Part shown: in pieces, positions 52,893 through 61,520 of the stretch
How positions within the stretch are numbered: the stretch's first letter is position 1
How the letters are laid out: every line of letters starts with the position of its first letter
Source of the DNA: Bacillota bacterium
Lineage (GTDB): Bacteria; Bacillota; Clostridia; Christensenellales; UMGS416
DNA: 64,000 nucleotides
Direction of reading: 5' to 3'
Assembly: GCA_023398815.1 (NCBI GenBank)
Contig: JAEWRW010000020.1
Span: 199,400-263,399 of the forward strand
Position numbers and translations under genes: made by a program
Notes under the pieces: model-generated
The model's input: only the letters and a program-made list of their open reading frames with translations
What the model was told of the DNA's origin: nothing
Databases searched by the model: none

Positions 52893-53549
52893 GTGCGGTG
52901 GGTCTGGCTTTGGGTGCTGGCGGGTGGTTTGGTGGCAGCGGTGGCGGGGCTGGCGCTCTTTGGGCGGCTGCGCCTGGCCCTGTGCCTGGCAGTGGAGCGC
53001 GGCGGCCTGTGGCTGCGGCTGAGCGCCACGCTGGGGCCGCTGCCGGTGGTGGAGCTGCAACTGCGCTGGCAACCGGGCCGGGCGGCACGGCTGTGGTTGC
53101 GGGGGCCGGTGGGCCGCCTGCACCCCTTGCCGCCGCCCCCCTGGGCGGACCTGTTGGATCAGCGCGGTGCCAACCTGCCGCTGTCGGCAGAGCAGGGGCG
53201 GCAGCTCATCGGGGGTCTGACGCTGGAGCGGTTTCGCATACACGCGCGGCTGGGAGTGCAGGACGACGCCGCGGCGACAGCCCTGCTGTGCGGGGCGCTC
53301 AACGCCCTGTTGCTGGCGCTGGACGCGGTGCTGACCCACGGGGCCCCACCCAGCGAACGTCGTGTTGATGTTCTGCCTGATTTTTCCAAAGGCCGCTGTT
53401 CGGTGCGTCTGCGGTGCATAGCCGCGCTGCAAATCAGACATAGTATCCCTGTGGCGTTGGAAAGCCTGACAGGGAGGAAACACGATGAACGGTCATCCAA
53501 TCGAAAACATGATGCAAACCACATTGGAGAACATACGCAACATGGTTGA
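52893..53549 (+). CDS. DUF2953 family membrane-associated protein
   Basis: 218 residues. An N-terminal membrane helix (about 3-23) is followed by a DUF2953-like domain (LRLALCLAVERGGLWLRLSATLGPL, PDFSKGRCSVRLRCIA). In spore-forming Firmicutes this family is regularly encoded directly before gerW/ytfJ, as here; a sporulation role is inferred from that. GTG start with GGAGG upstream. The last ~22 codons overlap the gerW gene by 65 bases. Confidence 0.8.
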   Translation: MRWVWLWVLAGGLVAAVAGLALFGRLRLALCLAVERGGLWLRLSATLGPLPVVELQLRWQPGRAARLWLRGPVGRLHPLPPPPWADLLDQRGANLPLSAEQGRQLIGGLTLERFRIHARLGVQDDAAATALLCGALNALLLALDAVLTHGAPPSERRVDVLPDFSKGRCSVRLRCIAALQIRHSIPVALESLTGRKHDERSSNRKHDANHIGEHTQHG

Positions 53550-54030
53550 CGTCAACACCATCGTGGGCGACACGGTGGTGATGGGCGACGGCACGGTCAT
53601 CATCCCCATCTCCAAGGTGAGCTTTGGGTTTGTGGCCGGTGGCGGCGAGTATGGCGGCCAGGGTCAGCAGCAGGGTGGGCAACAGCAGCAAGGCGGCCAG
53701 GAGCAGGGCGGGGCCTATCCCTTTGCCGGGGGCACGGGCGCGGGCGTGTCCATTTGCCCCATGGCATTCCTGGTGGTGAGCGAGGGTGAGGTCAACCTGC
53801 TGCCGGTGCAGTTCAATAACACCTACGAGCGGGTGATTGAGAGGATTCCCGACCTGCTGTGCCAAGTGAGGGACGCGTTCCGCAGCAAGGAGCATTGCCA
53901 TGGGCACGGGGCGGAGGGCCGGGGACGCAGCCGCCCGTTCATGCACCAGGAGGAAGCCCATGACGGTACGGCTGACATCCCAAATGGTGCGCAGGACCCC
54001 AACGTGCGGCCGCCAAAAGACGAACTATGA
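53485..54030 (+). CDS. gerW: GerW/YtfJ family spore protein
   Basis: 181 residues. The core (1-135) has the family hallmarks: IENMMQTTLENIRNMVDVNTIVGD, a GVSICPMAFLVV strand and a Gln/Gly-rich insertion (about 53-75). B. subtilis YtfJ is needed for normal spore germination. A ~45-residue C-terminal tail rich in His, Gly and Pro (after RDAFRSKE) goes beyond the usual family end. AGGGAGG precedes the ATG; stop overlaps dacB by 4 bases. Confidence 0.88.
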   Translation: MNGHPIENMMQTTLENIRNMVDVNTIVGDTVVMGDGTVIIPISKVSFGFVAGGGEYGGQGQQQGGQQQQGGQEQGGAYPFAGGTGAGVSICPMAFLVVSEGEVNLLPVQFNNTYERVIERIPDLLCQVRDAFRSKEHCHGHGAEGRGRSRPFMHQEEAHDGTADIPNGAQDPNVRPPKDEL

Positions 54031-55205
54031 AAGGGAAAGCATTTGCGGCAGCGCTGTTGGCGGCGCTGCTGCTTTTCGGGTATAATGAAGGTGCTCAGGC
54101 GGCCCCGGCGCGGAAGGTGACCGCCAAGGCCGCCTGCGTGCTGGAACAATCGAGCCACCGCGTGCTCTTTGAGCAGAATGCCCATGAGCGCATGCCCATG
54201 GCGAGCTGCACCAAGATTATGACGGCGCTGGTGGCACTGGAGCACGGCGAGCTCACCGACACGGTGAAGGTGAGTGCACGAGCCGCCGGGGTGGAGGGTT
54301 CCTCCATTTACCTCAAGCAAGGCGAGGAGCTGACGCTGGAGGATTTGCTCTACGGGCTCATGCTGGCCTCCGGCAATGATGCTGCCGTCGCCATTGCCGA
54401 GCACATCGGCGGCTCGGTCGATGGCTTCCTGGTAATGATGAACGAACGGGCGCGAGAGCTGGGCGCGATGGACACCCACTTTGCCACGCCAAACGGCTTG
54501 GACACCAAGGAGCACTACACCACGGCTTATGACCTGGCGCTCATCGCAGCCTGCGCCATGGATAATAGCGATTTCTGCCGCATCGTCGGCACCCAGAGCC
54601 GCTCCATGCCCTACGAAGGGGTGGCCAATGGGCGGGTGGTGCGCAATAAAAACAAGCTGCTGCGCACCTACGAGGGGGCTAACGGCGTCAAGACGGGGTA
54701 CACCGGCGATGCCGGGCGGTGCTTTGTGGGCGCGGCCCGGCGCGAGGGCATGCAGCTCGTGGGCGTGGTGCTCAATTGCGGCCCGATGTTTGAGGAAACC
54801 GCCGCCCTGTTGGACGATGCCTTTGCCGCCTACGACATGCTGCCAGTGACGGTGGCAGACCAGGCGGTTGGCCGCATAGCCACCGACGAGGGGGTGCAGG
54901 GCGCGGTTGAATACGGCGCGGCCCGTGAAGTGTTGCTGCCGCTAACGAACGAGGAGCAGGAACGCGTGGTACTGCAGCTGGCCCTGTGGGAGCCTGCCGC
55001 CGCGCCCATCACGACCGGCCAGGCCGTGGGGGAGGCCCGCGCGCTGCTCGATGGCAAAACCCTGACCCAGTTCCCATTGGTGGCGCTGGGCGATGTGGAG
55101 AGACGAAACTACTTCTGGTACATCCAGAGGGTGATTGAGGGGATGAGATGGAAGACGAACGGGGAGGAGTCCGACTCCAGAAGTATTTGGCCGGCAACGG
55201 GGTAG
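54027..55205 (+). CDS. D-alanyl-D-alanine carboxypeptidase (DacB/DacF type)
   Basis: 392 residues. Signal peptide (about 1-25). Penicillin-binding motifs: Ser60-x-x-Lys63 (SCTK), Ser115-Gly-Asn117 and Lys222-Thr-Gly224. It trims the terminal D-Ala of peptidoglycan stem peptides outside the membrane. A C-terminal PBP5-like beta domain follows (about 275-360). The position next to gerW and DUF2953 matches sporulation-associated members such as DacF. The last ~19 codons overlap rluB. Confidence 0.92.
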   Translation: MKGKAFAAALLAALLLFGYNEGAQAAPARKVTAKAACVLEQSSHRVLFEQNAHERMPMASCTKIMTALVALEHGELTDTVKVSARAAGVEGSSIYLKQGEELTLEDLLYGLMLASGNDAAVAIAEHIGGSVDGFLVMMNERARELGAMDTHFATPNGLDTKEHYTTAYDLALIAACAMDNSDFCRIVGTQSRSMPYEGVANGRVVRNKNKLLRTYEGANGVKTGYTGDAGRCFVGAARREGMQLVGVVLNCGPMFEETAALLDDAFAAYDMLPVTVADQAVGRIATDEGVQGAVEYGAAREVLLPLTNEEQERVVLQLALWEPAAAPITTGQAVGEARALLDGKTLTQFPLVALGDVERRNYFWYIQRVIEGMRWKTNGEESDSRSIWPATG

Positions 55206-55873
55206 CGTCCCGCCGACGGTGTGAGGAGATCATCGCCGAGGGCCGGGTGACGGTCAACGGCGAAGTCGTGACCCAAATGGGTGTGAAGGTTCAACCCTGC
55301 GACCGGGTGCAGGTGGACGGGCAGGACATTGAGAAGGAGGAGGGGAACGCGTATCTCGCGTTCTACAAGCCTCCTTTTGTTGTGACCACGATGAGCGACC
55401 CCCAGGGCCGCCCCACGGTGGCGGAGTATTGCAAGGACGTGGGTGTGCGGGTCTTCCCCGTGGGCCGGCTGGACTTTGAGTCTGAGGGCCTACTGCTCTT
55501 GACGAGCGACGGCGACTGGGCCAACCGCGTGACGCATCCCAGTTTCAACCTGGAAAAGGAATACCTCGTAAAGGTCAAGGGCAATCTGCCCGATGGCGCG
55601 CTGCGTGCCATGGCCGCCGGCATCATGCTGGAGGGCCGCCGCACCTGGCCCGCGCGGGTGGAGGATGTGCGCCATGGTGCCACCATCACCCAGTTTTCCA
55701 TGGCCATCCACGAGGGCCGCAACCGGCAGATCCGCCGCATGGTGGAGGCCGTGGGCGGCGAGGTTGTGTTTTTGAAGCGCGTGCGCGTCGGGGCCATTGC
55801 CCTGGGCGACCTGGCTGAGGGCCAGCACCGCCCCCTGACGCAGGTGGAAATCGACAGCATGCGCCATTCCTGA
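55148..55873 (+). CDS. rluB: 23S rRNA pseudouridine synthase, RluB/RsuA family
   Basis: 241 residues. N-terminal S4 RNA-binding domain (about 5-60, RLQKYLAGNGVASRRRCEEII) and an RsuA-type catalytic domain with Asp in GRLDFESEGLLLLTSDGD and the NRQIRRMVEAVG block. It converts a uridine in 23S rRNA to pseudouridine. It starts 58 bases inside the dacB gene; an internal GAAGA-type site probably serves it. Confidence 0.92.
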   Translation: MEDERGGVRLQKYLAGNGVASRRRCEEIIAEGRVTVNGEVVTQMGVKVQPCDRVQVDGQDIEKEEGNAYLAFYKPPFVVTTMSDPQGRPTVAEYCKDVGVRVFPVGRLDFESEGLLLLTSDGDWANRVTHPSFNLEKEYLVKVKGNLPDGALRAMAAGIMLEGRRTWPARVEDVRHGATITQFSMAIHEGRNRQIRRMVEAVGGEVVFLKRVRVGAIALGDLAEGQHRPLTQVEIDSMRHS

Positions 55874-55917
55874 CCCCCACCAGTAGTTGTATATACGATG
55901 GCCCAGTGCAATGCGCA

Positions 55918-55946
55918 TAGGCAAAGATGGGGATTTATGGTATACT
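55918..55946 (+). promoter_or_regulatory. Carboxyltransferase operon promoter
   Basis: TAGGCA (55918-55923), 17 bases, TATACT (55941-55946), with TG one base before the -10 (extended -10). Predicted transcript start about 25 bases before the ATG. Confidence 0.65.
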
Positions 55947-55976
55947 TGGGGCCATCGGCACAAAGGAGTTGGCAAG

Positions 55977-57425
55977 ATGGCAAACGATCAGTTGGAACAA
56001 CTCCGCCGCAAGGTGCAAGAAGGTGGCGGAGCAGAGAAGGTCGACGACCAGCACAAGAAGCACAAAAGGACTGCCCGGGAACGCATCCATATGCTTCTGG
56101 ATGCCCAGAGCTTCCTGGAAACCGATGTGTTTGCTGCCGGTCAGACCGGCGTGGACGCGCCCGGTGAGGGCGTGGTGACCGGTTTTGGCACGGTATATGG
56201 CCGACCGGTCTATGTGTATGCCCAGGACTTTACGGTGCTGGGTGGCTCGGTGGGCGCGGCCCACGCGGCCAAGATTTGCCGGGTGATGGATCAGGCCGCC
56301 AAGGTGGGCGTGCCGGTTGTGGCCCTGCTGGATTCTGCGGGCGCACGCCTGCAGGAGGGATTCCATGCCCTGGCTGGTTACGGTGAAATCTACCGTCGTT
56401 CCGCCCGTCTGCGCGGTGCGGTGCCCCAGATCGGTGTGGTCTGCGGCCCCTGCATCGGCGCGGCAGCCTACGGCGCGGCGCTCATGGACTTTGTGTTCCT
56501 GGCCGGCGCAGAAGCGAAGATGCAGACCTGGGGTCCCCAGGTGACGGAGGCCACCCCGGGCAAGGTGAGCCCGGCCACGGCCAACGGCAGTGCCCAGTTC
56601 GCCTGTGGCACCGAGGAGGACGCCTTTGCCCAGGCTAAGGCTCTGCTTGCCCTGCTCCCGGCCAACAGCGCGGAGGATGCTCCGGTGGGGATTGGGGCTG
56701 ATCTCAACCGGGACACGGCGCCCCTGGAAGGCCTGCAGCCCGGCGGCTATGACATGACCGCTGTCATCGGCGCGATTGCCGATGATGGCATGTTCCTGGC
56801 GACTTCGGACGCCTTTGCCCCCTCGATGCTCACGGGTTTCGTGCGGGTGGGCGGGCGCACCGTGGGCGTGGTGGCCAACCAACCCAGCGTCGCCGACGGC
56901 GTGCTGGATGTCGCCGCCTGCGTCAAGGCCGCGCGGCACGTCGATATTTGCGACAGCTATCACATCCCGGTGCTGACACTCGTTGACACCGTGGGCCTGC
57001 CGGCCTGCGCTGAGGAGGAGAACGGCGGTCTGGTGACCGCCGGCAGCGACCTCATCGCCGCCTATGCCCAGGCCACGACGCCCAAGGTCACGGTGGTGAC
57101 CGGCCGTGCGCCGGGCAGCGCCTTTGCCATGCTGGGTAACCGGGCGCTGGGCATCGACACCGTCTACGCTTGGGACAGCGCGCAGATTTCGATCGTCGCG
57201 CCGGAGACGGCCGTCGCCATCCTTGGCCGGGCCGAGCTCGCCAAGGCCGACGACCCGACGGCCCGCCGCGCTGAGCTCATTGAGGAATACAAGGCCAACG
57301 CGGCCAATCCCATCGAGGCGGCCCGGGCCGGGCTTCTGGATGATGTGATTGCCCCGGCCCGCACCCGCACCTATGTCGCCGCCGCTCTGGAGATGCTCCT
57401 GGGCAAGTGCGACGACGGGCAGTGA
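55977..57425 (+). CDS. Biotin-dependent carboxyltransferase, MmdA/12S-like acyl-CoA carboxyltransferase
   Basis: 482 residues, two crotonase-fold halves of the carboxyltransferase family. The N-terminal half has GGSVGAAHAAKICRVMD and DSAGARLQEG; the C-terminal half has FVRVGGRTVGVVANQP, LVDTVGLPA, GRAPGSAFAMLG and YAWDSAQISIVAPE. The usual second glycine-rich signature (GGAYxAM) is altered to PGSAFAM, so the acyl-CoA specificity may be unusual. AAAGGAG precedes the ATG. First gene of an operon with a membrane subunit, a biotin carrier and a 5S/OadA-like carboxyltransferase. Confidence 0.85.
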   Translation: MANDQLEQLRRKVQEGGGAEKVDDQHKKHKRTARERIHMLLDAQSFLETDVFAAGQTGVDAPGEGVVTGFGTVYGRPVYVYAQDFTVLGGSVGAAHAAKICRVMDQAAKVGVPVVALLDSAGARLQEGFHALAGYGEIYRRSARLRGAVPQIGVVCGPCIGAAAYGAALMDFVFLAGAEAKMQTWGPQVTEATPGKVSPATANGSAQFACGTEEDAFAQAKALLALLPANSAEDAPVGIGADLNRDTAPLEGLQPGGYDMTAVIGAIADDGMFLATSDAFAPSMLTGFVRVGGRTVGVVANQPSVADGVLDVAACVKAARHVDICDSYHIPVLTLVDTVGLPACAEEENGGLVTAGSDLIAAYAQATTPKVTVVTGRAPGSAFAMLGNRALGIDTVYAWDSAQISIVAPETAVAILGRAELAKADDPTARRAELIEEYKANAANPIEAARAGLLDDVIAPARTRTYVAAALEMLLGKCDDGQ

Positions 57426-57434
57426 GGTGGGCCG

Positions 57435-57818
57435 ATGAACGTGTTCCTGCAATACCCGATCCTCATCGTGCTGGCCTACATCTTGGCCGGCATTGTGACG
57501 GGTCTGTGGAGCCAAACGATCGCCCAGGGCCGCGGGTATGAGCCCAAGTGGTTTGCCGCCGGGTTCTTCCTGAGCCTGCTGGGTGTGCTCATCGCCGCCG
57601 GGCTGCCGCTTCGCGAGAGCGCGAAGACGGCAGCGGCCAAGCCGGTTGCGGCACCTGCACCGGCCGCGCCGGTGGCTGCCGCTGATAACAACGATCTCAT
57701 TGCCGTGCTGGCCGCCGCGGTGGCCATGCTGGGCGAGCAGGAAGGCCGCACCTATGTGCTGAAGGCTTTCCGCCCCACGAACGCCGCATCTACCGCCTGG
57801 GCACGGGCTGGGCGCTAA
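57435..57818 (+). CDS. OadG-like small membrane subunit
   Basis: 127 residues. Two predicted membrane helices (about 6-24 and 39-57), an Ala/Pro linker (about 65-83) and a C-terminal DLIAVLAAAVAMLGEQEG...WARAGR segment resembling the end of OadG gamma subunits, which there binds the carboxyltransferase. Classical OadG has one helix; the extra one is atypical. It lies between carboxyltransferase and biotin-carrier genes, fitting a membrane anchor for the complex. Confidence 0.65.
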   Translation: MNVFLQYPILIVLAYILAGIVTGLWSQTIAQGRGYEPKWFAAGFFLSLLGVLIAAGLPLRESAKTAAAKPVAAPAPAAPVAAADNNDLIAVLAAAVAMLGEQEGRTYVLKAFRPTNAASTAWARAGR

Positions 57819-57850
57819 CGAATTACGTGAGAGAACAGGGAGGAACTGAT

Positions 57851-58258
57851 ATGCGCAGATTCACCATCACCGTCAACGGTCAGGCATATGATGTACTCGT
57901 GGAGGAGACTGCCGTCGGCGCCGCGCCGGCTGCCGCTCCCGCTCCCGTCGTTTCGGCTCCGGCTCCGGCGGCTGCCGCCCCGGCTCCGGCCGCTCCCGCC
58001 GCACCCGCTGCCTCTGCTGGGGCTAAGGACTTGTCCGGCGTGGCCGGGGCCAAGGTCAACGCCCCTATGCCCGGCAAAATTCTGGCCGTTAAGGTCAGCG
58101 TCGGCCAGGCCGTGAAGCGCGGCGATGTGCTGCTGATCCTGGAAGCCATGAAGATGGAAAATGAGATTCAATCGCCTGTGGACGGCAAGGTCGCGGCCAT
58201 CGCGGTCTCCGAGGGAGCCAACGTGCAGGCCGGTACCGCCCTTGCTTCCATCGAATAG
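57851..58258 (+). CDS. Biotin carrier protein of the decarboxylase/transcarboxylase
   Basis: 135 residues: an N-terminal ~20-residue segment (RRFTITVNGQAYDVLVEE), a flexible Ala/Pro-rich linker (22-58) and a biotinyl domain (about 64-135) with Lys101 in EAMKMENE as the biotin site. It shuttles the carboxyl group between the two carboxyltransferases encoded on either side. GGGAGG upstream; start set at 57851 because the 57827 ATG lacks a site. Confidence 0.93.
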   Translation: MRRFTITVNGQAYDVLVEETAVGAAPAAAPAPVVSAPAPAAAAPAPAAPAAPAASAGAKDLSGVAGAKVNAPMPGKILAVKVSVGQAVKRGDVLLILEAMKMENEIQSPVDGKVAAIAVSEGANVQAGTALASIE

Positions 58259-58267
58259 GAGGACCCA

Positions 58268-59665
58268 ATGGCAAAAGTCAGAATCACCGATACCATTCTG
58301 AGAGACGCCCATCAGTCGCATGCCGCCACGCGCATGCCCACCAGTGACATGCTGCCGATGGCCGCCAAACTTGATGCGGTCGGCTATTGGTCGCTCGAAG
58401 CTTGGGGCGGCGCGACTTACGACGCCTGCCTGCGCTTCCTGCACGAGGACCCGTGGGACCGGCTGCGGAAGCTGCGTGCGGCCATGCCCAACACCCAGCT
58501 GCAGATGCTGCTGCGTGGCCAGAACCTGCTGGGCTACAAGCACTACGCCGACGACGTCGTTGACTTCTTCGTGAAGAAGGCCATTGAGAACGGCATCAAC
58601 GTCATCCGTATCTTTGATGCCCTCAACGACACCCGCAACATGACAACCGCCATGGCTGCCACCAAGAAGTACGGCGGCGTGGTGGAGGCGGCCATCTCCT
58701 ACACAACAAGCCCGGTGCACACCACCGAGTACTTCCTCGATATGGCGGTGGAGCTGGAGAAGGCCGGGGCCGACACCATCTGCATCAAGGACATGGCAAA
58801 CCTGTTGCTGCCCTACACGGCTTACGACCTGGTGAGCCGCATGAAGCAGAAGGTGAAGATCCCGATCCATCTGCACACCCACAACACCACTGGCACCGGT
58901 GATATGACCTACTTGAAGGCCATCGAAGCTGGCGTCGACATCGTGGATACGGCACTCTCCCCGTTGGCCAATGGCACCAGCCAGCCGGCGACCGAGGCCC
59001 TGGTGGCCACGCTGGCCGGTACTGAGTACGACACCGGCATTGATTTGAAGCTCTTGAGCGACATTGCCGCCCACTTCCGTGGTGTGGCAGACCGCATGAT
59101 GAAGGAAGGCATTCTCGACTCACAGGTGCTGCGCGTCGACCCCAACACCTTGCTCTATCAGGTACCGGGTGGCATGCTCTCCAACCTCATCTCCCAGCTC
59201 AAGGCCCAGGGGGCCTCCAACAAGCTCATCGACGTGCTGCAGGAAGTGCCCCGTGTGCGCGAGGACTTTGGCTATCCGCCGCTGGTCACGCCCACCAGCC
59301 AGATCGTCGGCACCCAGGCGGTGTTGAATGTCCTCTCCGGCGAGCGGTACAAGCTCTTCACCAAGGAGAGCAAGGCCCTGCTGAAGGGTGAGTATGGCCG
59401 GCTGCCCGCCGAGCCCAACCCCGATGTGGTGAAGTTGGCGCTGGGCGACGACGAACGCATCACCTATCGCCCGGCGGACGCGCTTAAACCCGAACTCGAT
59501 CGTTACCGGGAGGAGATCAAACCTTGGATGGAGCAGGAGGAGGACATTCTGTCCTACGCCATGTTCCCGCAGGTTTCGTTGGACTTCTTCAAGTACCGAC
59601 AGGCGCAAAAATACAAGGTGGACTCCACGCTGCTGGATGTGGCCAACGGAATCCATCCGGTGTAA
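58268..59665 (+). CDS. Oxaloacetate/pyruvate carboxyltransferase (OadA/PycB/5S type), without biotin domain
   Basis: 465 residues. TIM-barrel carboxyltransferase: RDAHQSHAATRM (metal ligand Asp13), LLRGQNLLGYKHYADDVV, carbamylated Lys174 in ICIKDMANLL, and the metal-binding HLHTHN (His203/His205). The C-terminal PYC_OADA helical domain is present (about 300-465), but the fused biotin domain of many OadA proteins is absent; the carrier is the separate upstream gene. It exchanges CO2 between biotin and pyruvate/oxaloacetate. Confidence 0.92.
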   Translation: MAKVRITDTILRDAHQSHAATRMPTSDMLPMAAKLDAVGYWSLEAWGGATYDACLRFLHEDPWDRLRKLRAAMPNTQLQMLLRGQNLLGYKHYADDVVDFFVKKAIENGINVIRIFDALNDTRNMTTAMAATKKYGGVVEAAISYTTSPVHTTEYFLDMAVELEKAGADTICIKDMANLLLPYTAYDLVSRMKQKVKIPIHLHTHNTTGTGDMTYLKAIEAGVDIVDTALSPLANGTSQPATEALVATLAGTEYDTGIDLKLLSDIAAHFRGVADRMMKEGILDSQVLRVDPNTLLYQVPGGMLSNLISQLKAQGASNKLIDVLQEVPRVREDFGYPPLVTPTSQIVGTQAVLNVLSGERYKLFTKESKALLKGEYGRLPAEPNPDVVKLALGDDERITYRPADALKPELDRYREEIKPWMEQEEDILSYAMFPQVSLDFFKYRQAQKYKVDSTLLDVANGIHPV

Positions 59666-59681
59666 CCGAATCAGTCAATGG

Positions 59682-59708
59682 GGACTGCCGGCCAGGTGCT
59701 GGCAGTCC
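59682..59708 (+). terminator. Stem-loop after the carboxyltransferase operon
   Basis: GGACTGCC (59682-59689) pairs with GGCAGTCC (59701-59708). A second small hairpin lies at 59789-59805, followed by CTTTCGT. Tails are only weakly T-rich. Confidence 0.5.
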
Positions 59709-59853
59709 TTCGCCGTCCGGGCGGCACGGCGGGGAGCCGCTGGAGCCCGGGAATCGCTGCAACTTAGGGGGGATGGCTGCCCGCAGGGGCCGGCTGAGAG
59801 CCGGTCTTTCGTCGGACAGCCATTCCTGTCAAACACAAACAAGGAGACCAACC

Positions 59854-60651
59854 ATGCGAATCCTGGTTGCCAACGACGACGGGGTGCGCGCGCCGGGGCT
59901 GGCGGCGCTGGCCCGAGCACTCACCGCTCTGGGCGAGGTCACCGTGTGCGCGCCGGCGGTGGAGCAGAGCGCCGTGGGCCGTGCCATCACCATGTCCCGC
60001 CCCCTGCGGCTGGATAAGGTCACCTTGCCCGGCCTCGACCTGCCAACCTACGCGGTGGAGGGCACGCCGACCGACACGGTCAAGCTGGCACTCTATCGGC
60101 TCTTTGATGGCAAGCCCGACCTGGTCGTCTCCGGCATCAATGCCGGCGGCAACCTGGGCACCGACATCCACTTCTCGGGCACCGTCTCCGCCGCCATGGA
60201 GGCAGCGCTGCAGGGCATTCCATCGGTGGCCGTGTCGCTGGAGGACCGCACTGGCGTGTGGGCTTGGGACCACGCGGCGGCGTACGCCCTGCAAGCCATC
60301 CGCATGGCGCAGGGCTGCCGGTTCCCCTTTGGCACGCTCATGAACATCAACCTGCCAGCCGGCACGCCCAAGGGCATCAAGCTGGCGGCGATGGCTGTGC
60401 TGGATTACGGCGAGAGCTACGAGGAACGCACCGACCCCCGGAATCGTCCCTATTACTGGCTGAGGGGGACACGCAAGCCCGCCGGAGACAGTGACGTATC
60501 CGACGCCGCTTGGCTGGAGCGGGGGTATGTGACGGTTACGCCCATCCGCTTCGACATGACCGACTATGACACGCTCTCCCAATGGCGGGAGCGCGTGGAC
60601 GCCATGGAATTTGACCCCGAACCCGTAACCAAACCGACGGCAGAGAGGTGA
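59854..60651 (+). CDS. surE: 5'-nucleotidase SurE
   Basis: 265 residues. Metal-dependent nucleoside monophosphate phosphatase. Diagnostic N-terminus RILVANDDGVRAPGL (Asp-Asp metal ligands), AVEQSAVGRAIT, VSGINAGGNLGTDIHFSGTVSAAMEA and VTPIRFDMTDYD. AAGGAGA precedes the ATG. The next gene starts around its stop codon. Confidence 0.95.
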   Translation: MRILVANDDGVRAPGLAALARALTALGEVTVCAPAVEQSAVGRAITMSRPLRLDKVTLPGLDLPTYAVEGTPTDTVKLALYRLFDGKPDLVVSGINAGGNLGTDIHFSGTVSAAMEAALQGIPSVAVSLEDRTGVWAWDHAAAYALQAIRMAQGCRFPFGTLMNINLPAGTPKGIKLAAMAVLDYGESYEERTDPRNRPYYWLRGTRKPAGDSDVSDAAWLERGYVTVTPIRFDMTDYDTLSQWRERVDAMEFDPEPVTKPTAER

Positions 60652-60656
60652 GTGCA

Positions 60657-61520
60657 GTGCTCGATACCAAAGACCTGTCCCAACGCATCAGCGACGGCTA
60701 CAGCGATATGAGCAAAGGACAGAAGCGGATCGCCGACTTCATTATGAAAAACTATGACAAGGCGGCTTACATGACGGCCCTGCGGCTGGGTGACAGCGTG
60801 GGCGTCAGCGAATCGACAGTGGTGCGTTTCGCGATGGACCTGGGGTACCCGGGCTACCCGCAGCTGCAAAAGGCGCTGCAGGACCTGGTGCGCAACCGCC
60901 TGACGACCCTACAGCGCATGGAGATGACAAGTGAGATGAGCCGCAGCATGGTGCTGCGCACGGTGCTGCGGGCCGACATGAGCAACCTCCGGCAGACCAT
61001 TGACAGCGTCAATGCTGAGGAGTTTGAGCAGGTCGTGGACGAGGTGTACAACGCACGCCGTGTTTACATCCTCGGTGCGCGCAGTTCGGCCCCGTTGGCC
61101 CAATTCATGGGGTATTACCTCAACTTCCTGCTGGACAATGTCTTCGTTGTCACCAGCGGCATCAACGACATCATGGAGCAACTGGTGCATATTGAGGAGA
61201 ACGACGTGCTCGTCGGCATCAGCTTCCCGCGCTATTCCAAGCGCACCATCGAGGGGGTTCGCTTTGCCAAGGACAAGGGCGCGCGCATCATCGCCATCAC
61301 TGACTCTGGCGCGTCCCCTCTCAACGAGTTCGCTGACCATGTGCTGGTGGCCCACAGCAACATCGCCTCCTTTGTGGATTCGCTGGTGGCGCCCTTCTCC
61401 ATCGTCAACGCCTTCGTCGTCTCCATTGGCCTGCGAAAGCGCAGTGAGGCCAGCGAGAACTTTATGGAGCTGGAGCGCATCTGGGATGAGTACAACGTCT
61501 ATGTCGACAAAGCCCGCTGA
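60657..61520 (+). CDS. MurR/RpiR family transcriptional regulator
   Basis: 287 residues. N-terminal HTH_6 domain (about 1-78, MSKGQKRIADFIMKNYD, VGVSESTVVRFAMDLGYPGYPQL) and a C-terminal SIS sugar-phosphate-binding domain (about 120-255, ILGARSSAPLAQFMGYYL, DVLVGISFPRYSKRTIEG, ITDSGASPL). Likely senses a phosphosugar. I prefer the GTG at 60657, which is preceded by GAGGTGA; a GTG at 60648 overlapping the surE stop would add three residues. The target is not apparent. Confidence 0.88.
   Translation: MLDTKDLSQRISDGYSDMSKGQKRIADFIMKNYDKAAYMTALRLGDSVGVSESTVVRFAMDLGYPGYPQLQKALQDLVRNRLTTLQRMEMTSEMSRSMVLRTVLRADMSNLRQTIDSVNAEEFEQVVDEVYNARRVYILGARSSAPLAQFMGYYLNFLLDNVFVVTSGINDIMEQLVHIEENDVLVGISFPRYSKRTIEGVRFAKDKGARIIAITDSGASPLNEFADHVLVAHSNIASFVDSLVAPFSIVNAFVVSIGLRKRSEASENFMELERIWDEYNVYVDKAR

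Noticed and set aside
55935..57515. 526-residue minus-strand open frame opposite the carboxyltransferase gene
   Set aside because: Shadow of a conserved enzyme gene.
57435..57818. Calling this operon a sodium-pumping oxaloacetate decarboxylase
   Set aside because: The essential multi-helix beta subunit is absent between the promoter and terminator; only a gamma-like subunit is present.
57815..59074. 419-residue minus-strand open frame opposite the biotin carrier and OadA-like genes
   Set aside because: Shadow; crosses two real genes with family motifs.
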